Origin: Bacillota bacterium
GTDB lineage: Bacteria > Bacillota_A > Clostridia > Peptostreptococcales > Anaerovoracaceae
Direction of reading: 5' to 3'
Length of the DNA: 5,205 nucleotides
NCBI GenBank assembly: GCA_017457585.1
Contig: JAFTHD010000015.1
Span: forward strand, 1-5,205
Both the position numbers and the translations under genes were made by a program. Under the pieces are notes generated by a model. It was not told the DNA's origin. It made no database searches and saw only the letters and a list, made by a program, of their open reading frames with translations. Numbering within the stretch: the first letter of the stretch is position 1; every line of letters starts with the position of its first letter. This document shows, piece after piece, positions 1-5,205 of this stretch.

Positions 1-317
1 GTTCTCACGTTACCGAGCGTCGCTACCTTCATTCCGAAGAAACCTGCCAGTACTGAGAGCAGTGCTCCGCAGACGTAGAGAACGCCGGTTACCGGGCTGA
101 TGAAGATTGCGATGAGCAGGAAGAGACATACGATAACGATTGCCATTATCTTGTACTCTCTCTTCAGGAATGCCATTGCACCTTCTGCAATAAATCCGGA
201 GATCTCCTTCATTCTGTCATTGCCTTCCGGTGACTTTCTGATCCATGATGCCAGACAAACAGCAACGACGAGGCCGATAATTGCTGCACAGACAGCAATA
301 ATTGCTAAAGTGTTCAT
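1..317 (-). CDS. hppA: Membrane-integral ion-translocating pyrophosphatase (V-type H+/Na+-PPase), N-terminal part, cut by window edge
   Basis: This is the first 105 codons of a multi-pass membrane protein that continues beyond the left edge. I found it by translating the minus strand from the ATG at 315-317; the reading frame is open to the edge. Seen: a first hydrophobic segment at about residues 3-24, a second at about 57-75 and a third at about 77-94. Between the first and second lies a polar stretch ending in EGAMAFLKREYK (residues 45-56), and GMKVATLGNVR follows the third (95-105). Both motifs are characteristic of the N-terminus of membrane pyrophosphatases, which hydrolyse PPi in the cytoplasm and pump H+ or Na+ across the membrane. 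The residues that bind PPi and decide K+ dependence lie outside the window, so the ion pumped cannot be stated. A strong ribosome binding site supports the start. The gene follows secG after 137 bases and may have its own promoter. Confidence 0.87.
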   Translation of the reverse strand, partial: MNTLAIIAVCAAIIGLVVAVCLASWIRKSPEGNDRMKEISGFIAEGAMAFLKREYKIMAIVIVCLFLLIAIFISPVTGVLYVCGALLSVLAGFFGMKVATLGNVR

Positions 318-327
318 TTTTATCTGT

Positions 328-333
328 ACCTCC
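328..333 (-). promoter_or_regulatory. Ribosome binding site of hppA
   Basis: On the minus strand the sequence GGGGGAGGT (328-336) precedes the ATG; its GGAGGT core is 10 bases upstream of the start. This supports the ATG at 315-317 as the start of a gene whose body is mostly outside the window. Confidence 0.75.
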
Positions 334-364
334 CCCTCGTACCTTCATACGTATATGCGCAACA

Positions 365-385
365 AGAGACGTCTTAGACGTCTCT
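365..385 (-). repeat. Perfect 9-bp inverted repeat with 3-base loop (leader hairpin or weak terminator)
   Basis: The arms AGAGACGTC (365-373) and GACGTCTCT (377-385) are exact reverse complements around three bases. On the minus strand the stem is followed by TGTTGCGC, a poor T-tract, and on the plus strand by CCACAC, which is no T-tract. It lies 69 bases after the secG stop and 47 bases before the hppA start. It could be a weak intrinsic terminator for the secG transcript, or, if the promoter proposed at 422-450 is real, a hairpin in the hppA 5' leader. The sequence alone does not decide between these. Confidence 0.6.
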
Positions 386-421
386 CCACACATACCTTAA
401 GATACGAACCAATAATGATAA

Positions 422-450
422 ATGATAAATAAAATCTGTAAGCTAACCAA
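422..450 (-). promoter_or_regulatory. Candidate sigma-A-type promoter for hppA
   Basis: Minus strand: -35-like TTGGTT (445-450), a 17-base spacer, and -10-like TATCAT (422-427, five of six consensus bases). The -10 lies in a short tandem duplication (TTTATCA twice). Transcription would start near 415 and give a leader of about 98 bases that contains the 9-bp hairpin at 365-385. The -35 matches only three of six bases, so this is a motif-based guess. Confidence 0.4.
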
Positions 451-454
451 TGTC

Positions 455-685
455 CTATTCGATAGCTACAAGTACAAGCGAAAGAACGATAAACAGGATT
501 GCCGTCACCGTGGAAATCTTGCTTAAGATTCCTTCATATCCCTGACTCTTCTTCTTGCCGAAAAGCTGTTCTGCACCGCCGCCGATGGAACCGGACAGAC
601 CGGCACTGTTGCTGGACTGAAGAAGAATGCTGAGAATAAGGACAACGCTTGCGATTGCCAATATGATCTTGAGAGCTAAACTCAT
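455..685 (-). CDS. secG: Preprotein translocase subunit SecG
   Basis: A 76-residue protein with the SecG architecture: one transmembrane helix at about residues 3-22 (rich in Ile, Leu and Val), a cytoplasmic loop, and a second helix at about 57-75. The signature ILLQSSNSAGLSGSIGGGAEQLFG (20-43) is the conserved SecG region, with LLQ ending helix 1 and the Gly-rich GGAEQLFG loop. SecG joins SecY and SecE in the membrane channel and assists SecA-driven protein export. An in-frame ATG at 743-745 would add 20 residues, but it has no ribosome binding site, whereas the ATG at 683-685 has AGGAGG seven bases upstream and gives the usual family length. It follows eno by 97 bases, an arrangement common in Firmicutes, and may be read through from eno, from its own promoter, or both. 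Confidence 0.95.
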   Translation of the reverse strand: MSLALKIILAIASVVLILSILLQSSNSAGLSGSIGGGAEQLFGKKKSQGYEGILSKISTVTAILFIVLSLVLVAIE

Positions 686-692
686 AATAATG

Positions 693-698
693 CCTCCT
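693..698 (-). promoter_or_regulatory. Ribosome binding site deciding the secG start
   Basis: A perfect AGGAGG on the minus strand, seven bases before the ATG at 683-685. It decides against the longer reading frame that opens at 745. Confidence 0.85.
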
Positions 699-721
699 GA
701 TAGTATTAACTTAAAGAGTTT

Positions 722-749
722 AACATACCAGAAGGCATAAATCAATCAA
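722..749 (-). promoter_or_regulatory. Candidate promoter for secG
   Basis: Minus strand: TTGATT (744-749) as -35, a 16-base spacer, and TATGTT (722-727) as -10, preceded by TGG, which fits the extended -10 pattern TGn. A start near 715 would give a leader of about 30 bases holding the secG ribosome binding site. It lies in an AT-rich spacer, where chance matches are common. Confidence 0.35.
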
Positions 750-759
750 ATATTCGATT
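744..759. repeat. Near-perfect 16-bp AT-rich dyad between eno and secG
   Basis: The plus-strand sequence AATCAAATATTCGATT is a palindrome except for one mismatched pair, and it contains the proposed secG -35 at one side. It could be a regulator binding site. Next to it an 8-bp direct repeat, ATTATTGA, occurs at 757-764 and 770-777. I do not recognise the motif as the site of a known regulator, and it could be chance in AT-rich DNA. Confidence 0.3.
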
Positions 760-782
760 ATTGAGCCGTATTATTGACGATT

Positions 783-2099
<1,317 letters not shown>

Positions 2100-2846
2100 C
2101 TAAAAGTTTACGATCTCGATAAAGTCTGCAGCCTTGAGACTTGCGCCGCCTACCAGTGCTCCATCGATTTCAGGCTGATTCATGATCTCCGTTGCGTTGG
2201 CAGGTTTCACGCTGCCACCGTACTGAATGATCACATCGTCAGCTACGCTCTCATCGTAGAGTTCCTCGACTGACTTTCTGATTACGGCACACATTTCCTC
2301 TGCCTGCTCAGGGGTTGCTGTTCTGCCGGTACCGATAGCCCAGATTGGCTCATATGCTATAACCAGCTTACGAATGTCGTCTGCAGGGATTCCTGCAAGG
2401 TCTGCTTCGATCTGTCCCTTCACGATGTCGATGGCCTTGCCTGCATCTCTTTCCTCCAGGCTTTCTCCTACGCAGAGGATCGGTCTTATGGAACCCTCAT
2501 AGAGCTTCTTCAGCTTCAGGTTGCATGTCTCATCCGTCTCACCGAAATACTGTCTTCTCTCTGAGTGCCCGATAATGCAAAGATCTACGCCGATTTCTTC
2601 CAGCATGGATACGGAAATTTCTCCTGTATATGCTCCCTCGTCTGCGAAGTGAACGTTCTGTGCTCCCACGAGAATTCCTGTTCCCTTAAACGCCTCTACG
2701 AGGAGATCCAGGTTTGTAAAAGGTGCGCAGATTGCTGCCTGCACGTCCGTGTCCTTATAGAGTTCTTTGAACTCTTCGGCGAACGCTCTGGCATCAGCCT
2801 TTGTCTTGAACATTTTCCAGTTTCCTGCAATCAGTGGTATTCTCAT
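2100..2846 (-). CDS. tpiA: Triosephosphate isomerase
   Basis: Interconverts dihydroxyacetone phosphate and glyceraldehyde 3-phosphate in the cytoplasm. The 248-residue protein is a complete TIM barrel of normal length. Seen: AGNWKM (7-12) with Asn9 and Lys11, IIGHSERR with the electrophile His94, the signature AYEPIWAIGTGRTAT with catalytic base Glu166 and flexible loop 6, and the phosphate-binding YGGSVKP (209-215) and LVGGASL (231-237) near the C-terminus. Its ATG overlaps the pgk stop by one base (TAATG), and its ribosome binding site lies inside the last codons of pgk, so its translation is probably coupled to pgk. No internal promoter is expected. The stop is followed closely by the eno ribosome binding site. 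Confidence 0.98.
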   Translation of the reverse strand: MRIPLIAGNWKMFKTKADARAFAEEFKELYKDTDVQAAICAPFTNLDLLVEAFKGTGILVGAQNVHFADEGAYTGEISVSMLEEIGVDLCIIGHSERRQYFGETDETCNLKLKKLYEGSIRPILCVGESLEERDAGKAIDIVKGQIEADLAGIPADDIRKLVIAYEPIWAIGTGRTATPEQAEEMCAVIRKSVEELYDESVADDVIIQYGGSVKPANATEIMNQPEIDGALVGGASLKAADFIEIVNF

Positions 2847-4030
2847 TATTTATCCTCCAAACATGCGATTCCCGGCAGTTCCTTACCCTCGAGATATTCA
2901 AGAGAAGCTCCGCCACCTGTTGAAATATGAGTCATCTTGTCTGCAAATCCGAACTGTTCTACAGCAGCAGCAGAGTCTCCTCCGCCGATGATGGTTACAG
3001 CCTCAGATTCTGCCAGCGCCTTTGCAACCGCCTTTGTTCCTTCTGCAAACTTTGGCATCTCAAATACGCCGCAAGGTCCGTTCCATACCACGGTCTTTGC
3101 CTTCGCGATAGCATCTGCAAAGAGAGCGGCGCTCTTTGGACCGATATCCAGCCCCATCAGGTCAGCCGGTATTGCATCTCTGTCGCAGCTAACCGCTTCA
3201 CTGTCGTTTGAAAATTCTGCAGCGCATACGGCGTCTACCGGCAGAAGCAGATTTACGCCTGCCTCTTCAGCCTGTCTGATGAGTTCCTTGGAAAGCTCAA
3301 GGCTCTCCTCATCCAGAAGCGATTTGCCGATCTCATAGCCCATGGCCTTGAAGAACGTGAACATCATGCCTCCGCCGATTATCAGCGTGTCCACCTTGCC
3401 GAGAAGATTCTTGATTACAGGAATCTTATCTCCTACCTTGGCGCCGCCCATAATGGCAACGAACGGTCTTGCCGGATCTTCCAGGGCATCTCCCAGGAAC
3501 TTCACTTCCTTCTCGATGAGGAATCCTGATACTGCAGGCATGTATGCTGCAAGTCCTGCCGTCGTGCAGTGTGCTCTGTGGGCAGTACCGAACGCATCGT
3601 TTACGAAGAGCTCGCCCAGCTTTGCAAGCTGACCTGTGAACGGTTCCTCGTTCTTCGTCTCTTCCTTCCTGTACCTTACGTTCTCAAGGAGCATTACCTG
3701 TCCCGGTTTAAGTGCCGCAGCCGCAGCCTCAACGGATTCATCGACTACAACATCCGACCTTGCGAAAATAACCTCCTGCTTCAGATACTCGCTGAGTCTT
3801 TCCGCTACAGGTGCAAGTGAGAATTCCGGTTTTGGTTCTCCCTTAGGTCTCCCCATGTGAGACATGAGGATCACTGCTGCTCCCGCATCAATCAGGTAAC
3901 GAATTGTTGGAAGTGCTGAAGTGATTCTGATATCATCCGTGATCTTGCCGTCCTGCATAGGAACGTTGAAGTCACATCTTACCAGAACCTTTTTGCCTGA
4001 AACATCGACATCTCTTACTGTCTTTTTCAT
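2846..4030 (-). CDS. pgk: Phosphoglycerate kinase
   Basis: Transfers phosphate from 1,3-bisphosphoglycerate to ADP, giving 3-phosphoglycerate and ATP, in the cytoplasm. The 394-residue protein has the normal two-domain length. N-terminal substrate domain: VRCDFNVP (17-24, with Asp20 and Asn22), Arg35, SHMGRPKG (57-64), LLENVRY (114-120, Arg119) and [11 protein letters not shown] (144-154, Arg152). C-terminal nucleotide domain: [12 protein letters not shown] (195-206, Lys198 and Lys202), IIGGGM (217-222), WNGPCGVFE (316-324), [10 protein letters not shown] (347-356) and [15 protein letters not shown] (368-382). Cys320 stands where Met or Leu is more usual, and Gly200 where Ser is common; neither should affect activity. 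An in-frame ATG at 4076-4078 would add 16 residues without family similarity, whereas the ATG at 4028-4030 has a good ribosome binding site and starts with the expected [15 protein letters not shown]. It follows gap by 73 bases and overlaps tpiA by one. Confidence 0.98.
   Translation of the reverse strand: MKKTVRDVDVSGKKVLVRCDFNVPMQDGKITDDIRITSALPTIRYLIDAGAAVILMSHMGRPKGEPKPEFSLAPVAERLSEYLKQEVIFARSDVVVDESVEAAAAALKPGQVMLLENVRYRKEETKNEEPFTGQLAKLGELFVNDAFGTAHRAHCTTAGLAAYMPAVSGFLIEKEVKFLGDALEDPARPFVAIMGGAKVGDKIPVIKNLLGKVDTLIIGGGMMFTFFKAMGYEIGKSLLDEESLELSKELIRQAEEAGVNLLLPVDAVCAAEFSNDSEAVSCDRDAIPADLMGLDIGPKSAALFADAIAKAKTVVWNGPCGVFEMPKFAEGTKAVAKALAESEAVTIIGGGDSAAAVEQFGFADKMTHISTGGGASLEYLEGKELPGIACLEDK
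2854..2858 (-). promoter_or_regulatory. Ribosome binding site of tpiA inside the pgk coding sequence
   Basis: GGAGG on the minus strand overlaps the codons for Leu391-Glu392-Asp393 of pgk and lies seven bases before the tpiA ATG. Together with the TAATG stop-start overlap it suggests that ribosomes finishing pgk re-initiate on tpiA. Confidence 0.75.
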
Positions 4031-4036
4031 TACAAT

Positions 4037-4042
4037 CTCCTT
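4037..4042 (-). promoter_or_regulatory. Ribosome binding site deciding the pgk start
   Basis: AAGGAG on the minus strand, six bases before the ATG at 4028-4030. It supports the shorter pgk start over the ATG at 4076-4078, which lies in the inverted-repeat region and has no such site. Confidence 0.8.
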
Positions 4043-4046
4043 TCCT

Positions 4047-4082
4047 TGCGGTGCCGTACACTTCCTCCATGCGGTCACCGCA
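4047..4082 (-). repeat. Overlapping inverted repeats in the gap-pgk spacer
   Basis: In minus-strand terms, TGCGGTG (4076-4082) is an exact reverse complement of CACCGCA (4047-4053). Past one bulged base (4075), three more pairs (CCG 4072-4074 with CGG 4054-4056) extend it to a 10-bp stem with a 15-base loop that contains GGAGGAA. The same TGCGGTG arm also takes part in a local 13-bp palindrome (4070-4082, TGCGGT-G-ACCGCA). The two folds use the same bases and exclude each other. No T-tract follows, so an intrinsic terminator is unlikely. Possible roles are RNA processing, stability of the pgk message or a protein binding site; none is shown. Confidence 0.5.
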
Positions 4083-4103
4083 CATCATTTTTATACGCAG
4101 AAA

Positions 4104-5123
4104 TCAGGCGTTATCCACCTGGTACATGTGCTTAATCAGCTCAAGCACCTTGGTGGAGTAACCGAATTCATTGTCGTAAAATGCGATAAGCTTGAAGAAC
4201 TTATCGTTGAGCTGGATACCTTCTCTCGCATCGAAGATCGATGGATGAGGATCTCCTATGAAGTCGCTGGATACGACCTCGTCGTCTACATATTCAATAA
4301 CGCCTGCAAGGTCGCCGTACTCTGAAGCTTCCTTAACCTTGCGGCAGATTTCTTCATAGCTTGCTGAAGTCTTGAGCTCAAGATTGACGTCTATAACGGA
4401 TACGTCATTGGTCGGAACTCTGTAGGCAATTCCTGTCATCTTGCCATTGAGTTCAGGAATAACGAGACCTACTGCCTTCGCTGCTCCCGTAGCCGTAGGA
4501 ATGATGTTGCCGAAGGCTGATCTTCCCGTTCTCCAGTCCTTGAGGGATCTTGCGTCTACTACCTTCTGCTTAGCCGTTGCTGCGTGAATTGTGGACATGA
4601 GTCCCTGCTCGATTCCCCAGTTGTCCTGGATAACCTTGCAAAGCGGTGCAAGACAGTTTGTCGTACAGGAAGCGTTGGATACGATGTCCATTTCCTTCTT
4701 GTACGTCTTGTGGTTAACACCCATTACGAAGGTCGGCGTACCCTTATCCTTCGCCGGTGCTGTGATGATAACCTTCTTTGCACCCTGATCCAGGTGAACC
4801 TGTGCCTTCTCAGTCGTGTTGTATGCTCCCGTACCTTCGATGATGTACTCAGCACCGCATTCGCTCCACGGAATATTTGCTGCAAGGCTCTCGCTGTATA
4901 CAGGAACTCTCCTGCCGTCGATTACGAGGCCCTCTTCATAAACTCTTACCTCTCTCGGAAAACGTCCGAAAACCGTGTCGTACTTGAGCATGTAAGCCAT
5001 GTACTCCAGGTCTGCATTACGAACGTTAATGCCTGCAAGTTCAATCTCAGGCATATCCATAGCTGCACGAATACATACTCTTGAAATACGTCCAAATCCA
5101 CTGATACCTACTTTAATTCCCAT
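4104..5123 (-). CDS. gap: Glyceraldehyde-3-phosphate dehydrogenase (type I, phosphorylating)
   Basis: Oxidises glyceraldehyde 3-phosphate with phosphate to 1,3-bisphosphoglycerate in the cytoplasm, reducing NAD(P)+. The protein has 339 residues, normal for the family. Seen: Rossmann start VGISGFGRISR (5-15), KYDTVFGRF (47-55), active site SNASCTTNC with Cys153, catalytic His180 in STIHAATAKQ, NIIPTATGAAKAVG (206-219), GIAYRVPT with substrate-binding Arg235, and the C-terminal YDNEFGYS (316-323). The sequence from 200 on resembles the E. coli GapA style. Odd: the usual INGFGRIGR has Ser at positions 8 and 14, and the Asp that follows the conserved Asn at the end of the second beta strand is Val34 (INVRNADLEY). 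The S-loop reads VDARSLKDW instead of the common VDGPSxKDW. These positions influence cofactor choice, so NADP use is possible but not shown. The start with AGGAGG seven bases upstream is preferred to an in-frame ATG at 5190-5192. First gene of the visible cluster. Confidence 0.97.
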   Translation of the reverse strand: MGIKVGISGFGRISRVCIRAAMDMPEIELAGINVRNADLEYMAYMLKYDTVFGRFPREVRVYEEGLVIDGRRVPVYSESLAANIPWSECGAEYIIEGTGAYNTTEKAQVHLDQGAKKVIITAPAKDKGTPTFVMGVNHKTYKKEMDIVSNASCTTNCLAPLCKVIQDNWGIEQGLMSTIHAATAKQKVVDARSLKDWRTGRSAFGNIIPTATGAAKAVGLVIPELNGKMTGIAYRVPTNDVSVIDVNLELKTSASYEEICRKVKEASEYGDLAGVIEYVDDEVVSSDFIGDPHPSIFDAREGIQLNDKFFKLIAFYDNEFGYSTKVLELIKHMYQVDNA

Positions 5124-5130
5124 TTTGAAC

Positions 5131-5136
5131 CCTCCT
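5131..5136 (-). promoter_or_regulatory. Ribosome binding site deciding the gap start
   Basis: A perfect AGGAGG on the minus strand, seven bases before the ATG at 5121-5123. The 23 residues that an upstream ATG at 5190-5192 would add are unlike any GAPDH N-terminus, so the shorter start is chosen. Confidence 0.85.
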
Positions 5137-5153
5137 AAACATGTAAGCCTTTC

Positions 5154-5192
5154 GTTATAGATTTTGAATAGAACACCTCTCTGCCTTATCAA
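5154..5192 (-). promoter_or_regulatory. Possible promoter elements upstream of gap
   Basis: On the minus strand TTGATA (5187-5192) resembles a -35 with five of six bases, and TATAAC (5154-5159) resembles a -10 with five of six. They are 27 bases apart, too far to work as one pair. TATTCA (5165-5170) is 16 bases from TTGATA but a poor -10. The main promoter of the cluster could be here or further upstream, beyond the window. Confidence 0.25.
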
Positions 5193-5196
5193 GGCA
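5182..5196. repeat. Perfect 6-bp dyad (3-base centre) upstream of gap
   Basis: TGCCTT and AAGGCA flank three bases. The dyad covers the TTGATA element, so it could be an operator for the cluster. It has no T-tract on either strand and so does not look like a terminator of an upstream gene. It is short enough to occur by chance. Confidence 0.4.
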
Positions 5197-5205
5197 ATAT
5201 CTCTA

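Noticed and set aside
100..432. Plus-strand open reading frame of 110 codons at the left end
   Set aside because: It lies opposite the pyrophosphatase gene and the spacer, has no ribosome binding site, and shows no protein-family features; the minus-strand frame has clear family motifs.
686..745. N-terminal extension of secG by 20 residues
   Set aside because: No ribosome binding site precedes the ATG at 743-745, the extension would cover the proposed promoter, and the internal ATG gives the standard SecG length.
2937..3338. Plus-strand open reading frame of 133 codons opposite pgk
   Set aside because: It is antisense to well-conserved pgk coding sequence, and its Ser/Ala/Pro-rich translation is typical of a shadow frame. 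The same holds for the other plus-strand frames opposite eno, tpiA, pgk and gap.
3974..4072. Short upstream reading frame starting in the gap-pgk spacer and overlapping the pgk start out of frame (32 codons)
   Set aside because: It begins at the ATG within the inverted-repeat loop but has no ribosome binding site at a proper distance, and its translation is not protein-like.
4083..4103. TATAAA sequence after the gap stop as a -10 of an internal pgk promoter
   Set aside because: There is no acceptable -35 at 16-18 bases upstream (GTGGAT at best), so the match is most likely chance.
4584..5084. Plus-strand open reading frame of 166 codons opposite gap
   Set aside because: It is entirely antisense to gap, no initiation signal is seen, and the Cys- and Arg-rich translation resembles no family; the gap reading frame is certain.
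5124..5205. Riboswitch or T-box in the gap leader
   Set aside because: Only 82 bases are visible, with one 6-bp dyad, no T-box sequence, and no multi-stem fold or terminator.

Overview
This window carries a compact glycolytic gene cluster, entirely on the minus strand. In order of transcription (right to left) it reads gap (glyceraldehyde-3-phosphate dehydrogenase), pgk (phosphoglycerate kinase), tpiA (triosephosphate isomerase), eno (enolase), secG (SecYEG translocon subunit), and then the first 105 codons of a membrane-integral, ion-pumping pyrophosphatase (hppA-like) that runs off the left end. All six genes have clear Shine-Dalgarno sequences. No real gene is supported on the plus strand.

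The order gap-pgk-tpiA-(gpmI)-eno-secG is typical of Firmicutes, particularly Clostridia. A secG next to eno, strong AGGAGG ribosome binding sites and a membrane pyrophosphatase together suggest an anaerobic member of the Clostridia with medium GC content. This is inference from gene order and sequence style; no species is claimed.

Layout by position. 5124-5205: leader of gap, with a small perfect dyad and weak promoter-like elements. 4104-5123: gap. 4031-4103: a 73-base spacer with overlapping inverted repeats. 2846-4030: pgk. 2100-2846: tpiA, overlapping the pgk stop by one base (TAATG). 783-2078: eno, 21 bases after tpiA. 686-782: a 97-base AT-rich spacer with a dyad, a direct repeat and a candidate secG promoter. 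455-685: secG. 318-454: a 137-base spacer with a candidate promoter, a perfect 9-bp hairpin and the hppA ribosome binding site. 1-317: 5' part of hppA.

The four enzymes cover the lower glycolytic steps: dihydroxyacetone phosphate to glyceraldehyde 3-phosphate (TpiA), then 1,3-bisphosphoglycerate (Gap), 3-phosphoglycerate with ATP formation (Pgk), and, after the mutase step, 2-phosphoglycerate to phosphoenolpyruvate (Eno). The mutase gene that often sits between tpiA and eno is missing here. SecG and the pyrophosphatase are membrane proteins that do not take part in glycolysis.

I see no mobile element, CRISPR array, tRNA or rRNA, and no strong candidate for a new system. The points most worth a second look are the unusual cofactor-binding positions of the GAPDH, the inverted repeats between gap and pgk, and the hairpin in the probable hppA leader.
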